From: Toxorhynchites rutilus septentrionalis
Taxonomy: Eukaryota; Arthropoda; Insecta; Diptera; Culicidae
Direction of reading: 5' to 3'
DNA length: 64,000 nucleotides
Assembly: GCF_029784135.1 (NCBI RefSeq)
Contig: NC_073745.1
Location: 63,635,218 to 63,699,217, forward strand
Below the pieces are notes generated by a model that was not told the origin of the DNA, did not search any database, and worked only from the letters and a program-made list of their open reading frames with translations. Of the stretch, positions 1 through 10,876 are shown one piece after another. The translations under genes and the position numbers were made by a program. Position 1 is the stretch's first letter. Every line of letters begins with the position of its first letter.

Positions 1-191
1 AAATATATATTTTTCATTTCTAGACTAGGACACCTAACTAAGAAGCCTACTTTTTGAATTAGAGTCAGTTTTAGACATCTACCTTGTCTTGAAGTTACTC
101 TGAATCACCCTCTACAATGACATAAAATAGAAGAGTTTGTGCAGTTGTATTCACACGAGAGTTACAACTATTGAACAAATGCAGAATAAGA

Positions 192-1668
192 GACGAATTT
201 CATGCCAACTCGACTGGCCGTTGGCAGCACCATCTCAGATAGCAGTGACCGTTGTGGGTGTAAAGACATGGGTCATTGAAGCAACTTTGCATACTTGAAA
301 TATTCGAAAAACAATTAAACTACTTTTGGGAAAACCTTTTTTTTCTTAATTTTTTACAAAAATCTATAACTTAAAAAATATGATACCTACAAAATTCTTG
401 TCAAAGGATGAAATGTTGGAAATTATTTGAATTTTCACAAAAAAATACCAAAAATTTTTTGGAAAAAATTTTGCTGACAAAAAAGTTATTTTAAAAATTA
501 AAATTGATTTTTTTTCAAAGACGTATTTTTTTTAAATTCCCAAAAATATATATATAGCCCTTACAATTTCCAACAAGTCGTTCATACATCGGAAGATGGA
601 CACTTTTACAGGGAAAAAGTTTTTCGAACAACATTTTCATGTTTTCTTTGAAAAAAATACAACTAAACCTAATTTTGTTTGAAGTCAAGATACCGATATA
701 GTGTATTAGCATCAACTTTCTATCTTTTATAGTTTTTGGAACATAAGTCATTTTTGTATGAAGACTCCTGAAAAAAATAATGTTTTGCTCGTAACATTTT
801 AGTGTGTGAATTCTCACGTTTGACATGTTCTTGACATGTTTCTAAATAGAGAAAAGTTAGCAGAGCATGTAAATTGCGATAATTTATACATAAAAATGTT
901 AAGAATTAAACATTAATACTATTTTTTCAAAGAAAGAAAATGAAAAAAATTTTGTTCGAACAACTTTTTCTATGTAAATGTGCCCATCGTTCGATGCTTG
1001 GAAAACTTGTTGGAAATTTTGAGGGCTATTCATATCTATTTTTTTCAGAATGTTTTAGAGAAAAATAAATTTTAATTTCCAAAACATTTTTTTTCAATGA
1101 ATTTTTTTTTCCAGAAAATTCTTTGATAATTTTTAATGAAAACCTGAGTAATTTCCTACATTTCATTCTCCGACCAATTTTTTGTAGATCTTATTGTTTT
1201 TAAGTTAAGATATTCCGAAAAAAAGTTGAAAAAACTCAAAATTTAGAAAAAACCTACAAAAAAAATCTATCAGACCTACAACATTTTAGTCAATGAATGG
1301 AATGTAGGAAATTATTTTGGTTTTCATTAAAAATTATCGAAGAATTTTTTTGAAAAAAAAATTTATTAAAAAAAATACTTTGAAAATTAAAATTCATTTT
1401 TCTCGAAAACATGCTTTTAAAATTCTGATGACAACACAAATTCTGTAGGTATCATAGTTTTTAGATCATTTTTTTCTTAATTTTTCACACAAGTTTATGT
1501 GAAAAATTAAGAAAAAAAGGCTTTTCTGAAAAGTAGTCTACGTCTTTTTCGAAAATTTCAAATGTACAAAGTTGCTTAGATGACCCATGTCTTTACACCC
1601 ACAACGTTTCACTTCTATCTGAGATGGTGCTGCCAACTCTTTAAGACGAATTGGCATTACATTCGTCA
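192..1668. repeat. Long foldback (inverted-repeat) element, family F
   Basis: The two ends are imperfect inverted copies of each other. The left arm (about 192-400) reads into GTTGGCAGCACCATCTCAGA and GTGGGTGTAAAGACATGGGT. The right arm (about 1430-1668) reads the reverse complement of the same blocks. The interior holds a second inverted pair (about 440-640 versus 955-1110, both with the block around TTCGAACAAC), so the element is an inverted repeat inside an inverted repeat. No transposase reading frame is visible. Partial relatives are at 26380-27430, around 28190-28500 and around 62950-63320. This suggests a non-autonomous foldback or MITE-like family; I do not know its class. No clean target-site duplication was identified. 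Confidence 0.65.
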
Positions 1669-4162
1669 AGAGTAAAAATGTTTGACCTTGGAAGCTGGTT
1701 CAAAAACAACGTTTTACGGGGTTGTGTTCCGGCTCCAGACGTGAATATACAACTTCCTCCGTTGCTCATAATACTCACTTTCAGTTGCCATTCCATTCCA
1801 GGATGACATCCTTATAGCAACACTCCTGATCCTCCAGTAACAAACTAGCTGTCTCATTCCAGGTAGCAGCGGCAGCATTAGCTGTGCTCACAAACCAAGC
1901 TACTAGCATCTGCGGGGGATTACCGCAGTGTCTCCTGCATCGCAATATGCAGAGTTCGGTGTGTTCGGCTAATCTCTTAATCTTGTTTAGCAATAAAAAC
2001 CGAAACAAACAGACAACTTGTTGACGCCGAAATCCTCGCTCTGGTTCACGTGATTCCCGCCCTCGAGTGGTGCGCTCTAAACGATGCGTGCATACATTCA
2101 AACATAATTACCTAAATGGACGTTTTGACTATCTCTAGCAGCAGCGCATCTCGGCTCAGTCTCGACTGCGTTATTCAGAGAGCGAATTCAAACATCTGGC
2201 ATTCTGCTGCCGGCGATGGCGCTTGCATCCGACATCTTCTGCCTTCATCTTCTGATGCACTTTGAATGTATGAATAATTATCTTTCAATTGGATTATATT
2301 GGCCCAAGATGAGAGAGCAGGAGGATAACCGAAGACTCTGGACCGGGTTGGTTGGGACTTTGTTCATCCATAATACAATTTATAAGACCGGAATAAATTA
2401 ATCACAAAGAAGAAAAACATACAATATACAAACGGCACGCATACATAATTTCCATCATCGTTACCTCTCTCTTTGCGCGTTTGCTTCATCGAGTGAAAAT
2501 TGATTCGCGTGAAAACACGTGTCGAATCCAGACTTCCGACCACCACCGCCCCCTCGGGGAGAACACTCTGCAAGTGAGCACTCAGTACTCCATAATTCGC
2601 CATGACGGTGCTGCTTCATATACGAGTCTGTCGAGTACTTAGAGCTACCCCGATTGGTATGCCAACCCTCCCCCCCACCATCTCTCTGAAAATCCTCATT
2701 AAATGGACCCCGCGCACGCCCATTTGTTTGTTGAAAATAGACCTATTGAGAATTATTACAAGCCGGTAAAAAAACAAGCAAAGCAGTGGTAGAAATGAGA
2801 CCATTAGCAGCATACATAAATACCCGCGTCTCATCTCTTCGGCAATTTTCCGTGTGGCAAAAGAGAGCGTAGAAATTTATGGATTCGAGCCGTGTGATTG
2901 TGTTTATTTGGAAAATTTATGGCTTGTTTTAGACCGCCGCGAATGGTCAATAAATTGTTTATTTGACTACATATTCGCTCCAGCGCTGCTCCCCCCCGTG
3001 GTCGGTCCCCTGCCGGGAAATGCTTTCCTCCAGCGTGGGCTGAACTACTCTCGAAACATGGAACCAAAACAAGCAAAAAAAAAAACTCCACTATTTGTCA
3101 CGTGACAAAACCTCAAATATTTACGAGAAGGGTCGCCTGCAAGTGTTGTTTCTATTTTTGGGTACTGTATTTTATAAATGACGAGACTGGGGCATTGTTC
3201 TATGCCAAATGAGTGGGGTGGAATTATGCAAAGCGAACGTGAACGAAATACGTGAATTGTGAATCGTTCAAATTAACTGATCGCGTTTTGAATTCATGTT
3301 TTGCGATTAGAGGAAAAAGAAAGTTTGACAAAAGAGCACAGTGTTGAATCGACAGAAAAAAACCTTTTGTAACCGTGAATAAAATTATTCGCTTTCTGAG
3401 GATTGAAAACGGGAAAGGAGGCATTTTCCAGATGGTTCTGGTTTTTCATCCTTTCCCTTCCTTTAAGCAGGTTTACTTCTTATTTTCATTCCACAAGCGA
3501 CGGTAAAAAAAAATTCCCTTTCCGAGATTCGTTTTAAATTCTTTTCTATCGATCTTCACGTTCATTTTCCCTTTTTCCATCCCCCTCGTACAAGTGAACA
3601 GGAGGAGTACTTCCATGAAATTAGTAGTAATATTGGCTACTGTCTGAATCGGAATTAATTAAAGTCTGTTTGTGTTTGCCGCTCAACCAAAAAAAAAACA
3701 GCCGACAAAGTTTGTTGTGGCGTTACAGCGAGAGAACTAAATAATTGGGTGCTGATGGTTTTTTTTATTGTTATTATTCAGACCTAAAACACAACAAAAA
3801 AAAACTAACGCCGCAATTAAATTAATTCCTCTGCGAGAGCAAATCACTGCAGCAGCAGCAGCAGCAGTAGTAATACTTTAGGGAAACTAGGGCAATGCAA
3901 ATTTGTTGTGTTTGTATGTGTATTTGTGTTTATGCTGTTTCGTAAAGCGTGTTTTCGGCTCCCGCCGTTCTAATTTTCATTTGCATCCGAACCTTTTGAT
4001 TACGGAAGCGAGAAAAAAATAAATGCGATTTTTTTGAGTGTGGGTCGGGTCAGAAGACGGCACGATAAGACTTTAAAAGCTTTTAAAGAGATTGAAGTTG
4101 TTAGGAATTGCTAGCAGAATTTTATCTCATTGACACACTTCTGCGATAACATTATGTCACTA
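1669..4162. other. Non-coding stretch, no gene recognised
   Basis: I see no convincing gene. The part from about 1,700 to 2,240 is richer in G+C than its surroundings and contains minus-strand donor-like sequence (TTTAG then GTAATT near 2116; CTGAAA then GTGAGT near 1784). It could hold a non-coding exon, but no protein family is recognisable. A short CAG run lies near 3848-3868. Short frames in 2.2-3.4 kb resemble nothing known. If the sm gene continues leftwards, this is intron. Confidence 0.4.
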
Positions 4163-4995
4163 CAGGTCGGACTCGATTATATGTGATTCGATTATATACA
4201 ATTTTGGACTCGATTATATTCAGTTTGGAATTTTTTTTTATATTTCAAATATGGCTTATTTCATGAAGAAATGTAACCTTTCAACGTTAAGGTGAAGTTC
4301 ATGTGGCTATTACATGTACAGTGGGGTAAAAATCGTGATTTTTGAAGATTTTGCTTTAATTTTCACCGAGAATTGTTTATATCGATATTGCAGCGAAATC
4401 AAGAGAGATAGAAGATGGTTGTCAAAAAACAAATTGTAGAGTGGTTAGAGAGCTTTATCTTGATTGATAGAAACAATCAAGTTTAGTATGAATTTTTAGG
4501 TAAAATTAATAATTACACAATAAAAATTACTAACGTTTAAATTTTTAACTTCCAAAATGTTATTTAAATCCACTAATTTAGATGTTCCAGTACTGTACTA
4601 AATTTTCTCATCTTTCAAATGAAAGCAACAGAATCGGCTCACGTAGCGTACTCTTCAGTGTAGAGCCAGTTTGAGGCAACAGAGTCTGAAACAAAAAAAA
4701 AAGTTCTCTCTAATTTTTGGATATATTATGTATCTCGATAACTTTGTCATCGTTGAAATTCGAACATGTGCGAAGAATGATTTTTTCCGTTAAATAAAAC
4801 CGTCTATCACTTCCTGAGAGATTCTGGAGAAATTTTTTTTTTTTTCATGTGAGAAAGGTGTTTTCTGTTTTTTAGGGGATGAATCAAAAACTCAAATTTA
4901 TATCATAATTGGGACACTTACCCTAATAAAAAAAATGTTCTGTATCTCGATACCTCCCTAACTCGATTGGATGTCGAGTTAGGGAGAGTTGACTG
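4163..4995. mobile_element. pogo-like MITE with mismatched ends
   Basis: The left end is CAGGTCGGACTCGATTAT after a TA dinucleotide. The right end, read inwards on the minus strand, begins CAGTCAACTCTCCCTAACTC and is also followed by TA. TA flanks and CAG-starting termini with CTCGATTAT or CTCGA-type sequence are typical of pogo/Tigger-like elements. The body closely matches the element at 53113-53979 (for example the shared blocks around 4200-4340 and 53165-53300), but that copy has a right terminus matching its left one. This copy therefore looks chimeric. There is no transposase reading frame, so it is non-autonomous. Confidence 0.65.
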
Positions 4996-5023
4996 TATTA
5001 ACTTTTTCCCTTTTTTTCTTATT

Positions 5024-6150
5024 CTCAAAAATTCATAACTTTTGAACTACTAGACCGATTCAGATGATCGATATATCAAATTGAAGCCAATGAGCTAAAC
5101 AAATATTACGCTTGCGAAATAAATGGATTTTGTTTTCATGATTATTGATTGTATCTGTTTTTCTTGAAGCTAAAATGTTTACATAACATATCCAAAAAAC
5201 CAAGATATGTTCTTTTTCCTTTTTGAGTTATGTTTTTTCAAAGTTACTATGTTTTTAGTCTTCGTTCGATATTCCACATGCGACTAGACTACATATATGC
5301 GAATAGAATTCCATTAGTTTTGCAAGTATAATTTTTTTTCAAAGAGTGCAGTAAAACCTGTATTTGTGCGATTTTCTATTCTTGTGCGGTGTATGAAAAG
5401 AAGCATATTTGACGAAGTTATCGTCCATTTAGTTTTTTTTCGATGGTTTATATGCATTTCAGTGCGAAAAAAGTATATTTGCGTCTCAATTATCCGCTTC
5501 TGAAATCATTCCTCTCCTCTCATCAAATGCAAATGTTTTTGCATGAAATGATTTCAAACTGCAACACGTTTCGACATGCAACTAAAGGCACAAAACAGCC
5601 ACGCGCAACCGGGAAGGCAAAGTGTCCCATCGCAAAGCAGGGAAACAAAAGGAAATTGAACTGTGAATAGCGTGGCTTTGAGTTATTATGCGGTCCCTAT
5701 CATCTACCGCACAAAAAAAAAAATTTTTCAAAATGTCGAACATGATTTTTTAAAGCTGCTGGTGAAGTTTTGCACGATTTTTTATGCGACTTTTTTTGTC
5801 CGCACAGAAAAAGGTTTGCCTGTAGTTCAAAAGTTTTGATTTTTTGAAAAGTGTCAAAAATCATAATTCAAAAACAAAACAGAACATATCTCTGATTTTT
5901 GGATATGTTGTGTAAAAAATCCTCAGTTTTCAAGCAAAAATATGAAAAAAATACAGCGTCCTTGATCCCGAGACCATAAAAATATTGAAAACAAATACAA
6001 TCAATAATAACGAAAACAAAATCCATTTTTTTGCATGTATAGTGTTTTTTTTTTAAAAAAAAAGAACAACTAACTGCGTTTAATTTGATGTGTAGATTAT
6101 CTAAATCAGTCTAGTAGTTGAAAAGATATGAATTTTTGAAAAAAGTAAAA
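5024..6150. repeat. Foldback repeat with nested MITE
   Basis: The left part (about 5024-5260) contains ATTCATAACTTTTGAACTAC, GACCGATTCAGATGATCGAT and a later AACATATCC block. The right part (about 5822-6150) contains diverged reverse complements of the same blocks in mirrored order. Single diverged arms of the family are at about 6740-6800 and 11820-12190. The centre is occupied by a MITE at 5349-5822. No coding capacity is visible. Confidence 0.5.
5349..5822. mobile_element. Small pogo-like MITE inside a foldback
   Basis: The left terminus is CAGTAAAACCTGTATTTGTG. The right terminus on the minus strand is CAGGCAAACCTTTTTCTGTG, an imperfect inverted match that begins with CAG and is flanked by TA on the right side (TG on the left, possibly a decayed TA). 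Subterminal GTGCG/CCGCAC blocks repeat inside both ends. The 75-codon open frame at 5443-5670 has no recognisable domain and is probably fortuitous. Confidence 0.5.
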
Positions 6151-7944
6151 TGAAAATAGGCAAAACCCTAATAAAAAAATAAAAAAAAGATACGAGTCTA
6201 ATATTTTGCGATAAGGAACAAAACTACCAATTTTCACAAAAATCTGAGAACCAATATACCGGTTTGGCATGGCATGACTGTTCTTGTATATTTTTTGCTG
6301 CATTCTTGTGCTTCTGTGTGTGGAGTTTTTGCTTTCTGATATTTTTTTCATTTGTGGCGTTTCAAATTGTTGCATTTCTTGATTTTTTTTTCTTCTTACA
6401 GTTTTCCTTGTTGTACCGTTTTGTCCCAAATTCCGAACAGTCTCAAATTCCAATTCCACTTCATTTTCAAATGTAAATTTACTGAACTTTTATATTTTCA
6501 ATAATTGAATAATAAACACCCCGACATTATTTGTGGTGTAATCTTCATTTTAACATCATTCACAGGTATCGATACTGTATATAACTTAAAATACTAAGCA
6601 TTTGCAAAAGAGTGACTTTCAAAACCAGCGATATAATGTTTGCGTTAGCAAATTCGGAATTTGAAGCAAGTTTCGAGGCACAATATCCAAATTTTCGGGA
6701 GTGTTATATTTTTCCAAAGAAGAATAGCTAATTCGCTTAGATTTGATATATCGATCATCTGAATCGGTCTAGTAGCTCAAAAGTTATGATTTTAAAAAAA
6801 ATTGCATTTTGGGTGTTCGGAAATTCAGACAAATGTAATCAAACATATTTTTAGTTTTTCACCATGAATATGAATTTGTACATTAATTTTATGGCAACCA
6901 AATCAAAGAAAAGGCTCTACTGTATCCATAAACCACATAACTTTCGCGAAAAAGTACCATTTTGAATAATGAGACACTGTTTGATGGCCAAAAAAGCTTA
7001 TGTGTTCGAAATTTGAGACAAAACAGTATAATTTGGTTGGTTCATTTTAATGCTGCATTTTCCTATTGTTTTTTTGTGGAATTTTTGCTTTTTATATATT
7101 TTTATTACAATATTTATTTGTTGTATTTCAAATTCTTGCATTTCAGCTTCTCGTATTTTGCTTCTCACTTCTCCTGGTTCTTGCTGCTAGCATTGTTGGT
7201 CTTGGTTTTGGTTTGTATTTTCGTTTCTTGCATTTTTGTATATTGAACATTTGTTACTTGAATTTTTGGTTCCTGGTTTTTTTTTGGTTGGTTTGTTCGA
7301 GTCAAAGTCAAATTTTTGTTCGAGGAATTTTCACTTTCCATTTTTCATTTCTTGTATTTCCAGTTGTTGCATTGCATGCGACAAAACCGCGCGAATTATT
7401 GACTCTTCTCTGGGTCACCTCAACAATTTCTACTAAAAAGTAATAATCACATTTCGTTTCATTCTGAAATAAATTCAGAATTCATGAATAAACAAATTGG
7501 ATAAACTAATTTCGAAGTCCTATGTCAACAATACCGTCTTGGACATCACCTTCTAGAATTTCTCTTGGTGCACAGAATATCGTGTTTCTTACAAGATTCA
7601 AGATAAGCTCTTCAATCCCGGATATGTTAGAGCCCGGTTGATATTTTTCACATTAATTCCAAAATTTTGGTCTTTGAAAATTTTAATTTTTGGCATAGTA
7701 CATCTTCCTTGAATGCACAGATGTCTATTGGTTAAGATTAATTTAAGCTTTAAATTTCATTGAAACCCTCACAGTTTGAGAAGAATTTTACATTTTGTGG
7801 CAAATTCTGTCGACCACGATGTTTTGACATATTTTTTTGTTGCAAGTACACCAAAATACATTGAAATCTGACGAAAGAATGCAACAGGTTTTTAGACGCA
7901 GACCAGTTTTTTTGTCATTTCATAATTTACATATGCATTTTTTT
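6151..7944. other. Intergenic or intronic stretch with degenerate T-rich repeats
   Basis: Two loosely similar T-rich blocks (about 6270-6480 and 7040-7380) share phrases such as TTTTTGTGGAATTTTTGCTT and TTCAAATTNTTGCATTTC with spacing changes, so they are probably diverged copies of one repeat. Open frames here encode only F/L/Y/C-rich peptides from T-rich DNA. No gene is recognised. Confidence 0.4.
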
Positions 7945-8240
7945 ATTTCTTCATTTCTTCATTTCTTCATTTCTTCATTTCTCCATTTCTTCATTTCTTC
8001 ATTTCTTCATTTCTTCATTTCTTCATTTCTTCATTTCTTCATTTCTTCATTTCTTCATTTCTTCAATTCTTCATTTCTTCAATTCTTCATTTCTTCATTT
8101 CTTCATTTCTTCATTTCTTCATTTCTTCATTTCTTCATTTCTTCATTTCTTCATTTCTTCATTTCTTCATTTCTTCATTTCTTCATTTCTTCATTTCTTC
8201 ATTTCTTCATTTCTTCATTTCTTCATTTCTTCATTTCTTC
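7945..8240. repeat. (ATTTCTTC)n octamer array, about 37 copies
   Basis: A 296-bp array of the 8-bp unit ATTTCTTC with only a few single-base variants (a CTCC near 7980 and two CAATTC units near 8064-8085). Its length equals 37 units exactly. It stays open in frame and encodes an FISSFLHF-type repeat, which is a trivial consequence of the 8-bp period and not a gene. Confidence 0.95.
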
Positions 8241-8943
8241 GTTTATGCGGTTGATTTCGCGTTGATACTTCTTACTTTTAAAAAGGATTCTCAAATATTG
8301 ATGTTGGAATTTTCCATAATAATGGTAAATTGAATTAAAAGCGTGAACAAGGAAGAAAAATAAATAACGAGAAGGAAATAGAATAGGCAAACATCACTTT
8401 CGGAGTTATATGGGTGTGAAAAAGGATAGACTATGTTTCATTAAGAAAACTTGGAAAATATAGGGAGTAGTAATTTAGAGCGCAATGTGTACATGGAACC
8501 GCTCGAAAAGGCAAGCCTGGCGGCTCAATTTGTGAATAGTGTTTATGTTCTTAACACGGTAACAGTCAATTACGTGAAATTTTGGTTTGATCGTTGTCGT
8601 TCCGGTAAATTTTTCAATCACTTTGGATGGTTGGGTATTGTATCTCGAGTTGATTATACTGATGGAAGGTAATGTTGATCGTAAGTTGAGCGAAAAGCAC
8701 GATGAACCATGATTTTTGTCAAAAGTTTGAACCAAATTTTAAAAAAGTGTTGCCAACTTGAATTTCTATATCTCTAGAAAAACACGTGATTGACTATAGT
8801 TATTGTGACATATTTGTGAATATAAAAGAGACCTCTTGAAATCAGAGATACAAAGAGATAATTTAGAGTCAAAATCCGAATCCTAGGAAAGCTCCCTTTT
8901 AACCCCAGGATAACTATTTTCAACACGCAGATTGGCTACTTAC
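8241..8943. other. Non-coding stretch left of the sm linker exon
   Basis: No recognisable gene or transposon. On the minus strand this is the start of the intron that follows the donor GTAAGTAG at 8943. The short frames at 8451-8735 have no domain similarity I can name. Confidence 0.4.
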
Positions 8944-9024
8944 TGTATGGAGTGGGCCTTCCACCGAAGATGGTTGGGTCGTGCAGCAGCGGGGCGCGTC
9001 CATTGCAGGATTCCTTGGTGGCAG
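8944..9024 (-). CDS. sm: hnRNP L / smooth-like linker exon (27 codons)
   Basis: A minus-strand internal exon of 81 bp. The donor is CATACA followed by GTAAGTAG. The acceptor is CCCACAG, the first AG after a pyrimidine-rich tract (CCCTCTTTTATTCTTCTTGT, about 9083-9102) with a branch-like ACTGAT just upstream. It starts and ends in phase 1, so it could be skipped without a frameshift. It joins the exon at 42367-42424 in frame, the missing base being that exon's final G. The peptide contains the string NGRAPLLHDPTIFGG, resembling the PPLL-containing linker between RRM2 and RRM3 of hnRNP L proteins. Family proteins bind CA-rich RNA and influence splicing; Drosophila smooth is the fly member. The splice signals and phase are seen; the assignment to the same gene is inference, because about 33 kb separates it from the other exons and the linker is poorly conserved. 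Confidence 0.65.
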
Positions 9025-9814
9025 CTGTGGGTTCGACAAGGACCGGTGTTTTGCGCGTGCGTTTGCGTATCGACGCAGATTTCGAGACAAGAAGAATAAA
9101 AGAGGGAAAGCATCCAATCAGTAAATCGCTCGACAGCAAAGGGGCAAACTTTGAAAAGAGTTCAAATGTGGGTCAAAAAGTACAAAAAAGCAGGCAAAGA
9201 TTCGCTATTATTTGTTATAGATAGATTATTGATGTTCTAATTACTTGCTAGGTAGTTTACTGTTTGCTGTAGAACTCTAGAATTTTGGCGCAAGGGGACT
9301 AGAGGTAGTTGGTAAATCGATAACGGAGAACATAAGAAACAAAAAAAACTTGACGGTGGGTTGGTTTGAATTAATATTGCAGATAGCCAAAATGTACAGA
9401 ATGAAGTGGTGATGTTCGCTAAGATCATTGCTAAATAAACTAATTAAAAACACTATTCAAATCTTATCGTATTCATTTTCATATAAACTTTGCTTGTGGT
9501 TAGATCTGTCACGTTCTGTTTTCTTTTCTTGTTTAAGCATCAAGTTGTGCATATCCACTTCCGGTTTTTAGTGAGAGTATAGCTTCAGTATGAGCTATTT
9601 ACAATTCCCGTATGTTTGTGTTGTCGTGTGAAATTCATCTTGATTGGTAGGAACAATCTGGTTGACACGAGTAGTTGTGTGCGTGAAGCTCTCGCGCCAT
9701 GAGAATGGTAACAGTTGCCGTGTGTTTCAGGAGTTGGAGGCAGGTGGAAATGTTTTTGTTCGAAGCCGCGGTTTATAAGTTGCTTTGTTTAGTAATAAAC
9801 AACGTTCGACTTAC

Positions 9815-10104
9815 CTCTAGAGCGTGCGATTTCGCTAAACAGAAAACACAAAGAAGCTAGCGATCGATCACAACGAATTCACTAGCTAGCGGTGACAGTT
9901 GCGGGCGTTATTCCCAGATGGCGGCAGTGGCATTTGTGTCCCACTATGTCAGCGCGGCGCTCACGATCGGTTTCTTTGTCAATCATTTGTTTGTTTACCG
10001 GCGGGGCGCGATGGCGGCAGCGTCAGGTGGCACTAATCGCCAAACTGTTTGCTCCAGCGGGGCGGGCGATGTGACAAATCCTGCACACAGACAAACACAA
10101 GCAC
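9815..10104 (-). other. Candidate non-coding first exon
   Basis: GC-rich minus-strand sequence ends in a near-consensus donor, CTAGAG followed by GTAAGT, with the last exon base at 9815. Inside are GC-rich blocks (GCGCCCCGCCGG, around 10000-10010), no long open frame, and stop codons in all minus frames, as expected of a 5' UTR. A TTCAGTG initiator-like sequence lies near 10104 on the minus strand, which I used as a tentative 5' limit. The composition contrasts sharply with the AT-rich flanks. If transcribed, it could splice to the 8944-9024 exon and give an N-terminally short sm isoform. That is inference; the 5' end is a guess. Confidence 0.35.
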
Positions 10105-10746
10105 ACTGAATGCAACAGTTTTGTTTATTACTTCGTTTGTTCGATTTGGGTGGTGTTAGACGAGACGAGTTGTTTAGAATAAGAAAGCGGTGATTATGTT
10201 CATGTCAGGTAGTATCCAGAACAGAACGCTGTAGTAGATTCGCAGCAGACGGATGTGTGTTTTCAATAGGGGTTGTTGACTGTTATGATTGTTGTGTTGC
10301 TTGTAGTATTTGTGACGTGCACCGGCGATTCTCTTTTTTTTTGCGCATCGTTCGGTTGTCTGGAGAACCTTACGTTCGATTTGCTCCTGTTACCGATCAA
10401 ACCGATAGTTTCTGTGTTTTTATTTTTGAATCGAGTATCTGCTGCGTTTGTCTATGAGCTTTCCTGCATTTTTGCTTCTTCTTCCCTCGAGGCTAGACTA
10501 GAGGCAATAGGCGAAAGACGCATGGCGGTGGCAGTGGAGCAGAGCAAGAGAGGAGACAATCCGTCTTCGGTTTTGACATTTTGATTGTGTTTTGGTGTTG
10601 TTCGTGCGATGTCCCGATCGCCGTCGGCATGACTGATCACTTTGTTCTTTGAAGTTTTTCTCGAGCCGCGTTATTGGACAGAAAGATTGGGACAGATTGC
10701 CACATTTTTCCACACCGACAGAGAGAAGAAGCACATTCCCACTTAC

Positions 10747-10876
10747 CACCAGCATCGTTTGGGGAGAAATGTCGTAGGTTTGCATGAAGTTTAATATTAT
10801 TAATTCTACAAAAAGCGAAGTCGAGAATAGCAAAATGCAAATGAAGTAAAAACGCAAGATTTTCAATTGCTAAAAC
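10747..10876 (-). other. Second candidate exon with strong donor
   Basis: On the minus strand GCTGGTG is followed by GTAAGTGGG, an excellent donor; the last exon base would be 10747. Upstream lies CTAGTTTTAG (ending near 10877), a usable acceptor, or a transcription start could lie within this region. One open frame reads a hydrophobic N-terminus (MKILRFYFICILLFSTSLF...), which resembles a signal peptide, but I recognise no family. It may equally be a non-coding 5' exon. Kept only because of the donor. Confidence 0.25.

Noticed and set aside
7837..8265. 142-codon frame encoding FISSFLHF repeats
   Set aside because: Octamer microsatellite translated; no start context or conserved flank.
10273..10584. 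Plus-strand 103-codon frame with hydrophobic N-terminus
   Set aside because: Overlaps other frames on both strands, no family match, in a region whose splice signals are all on the minus strand.
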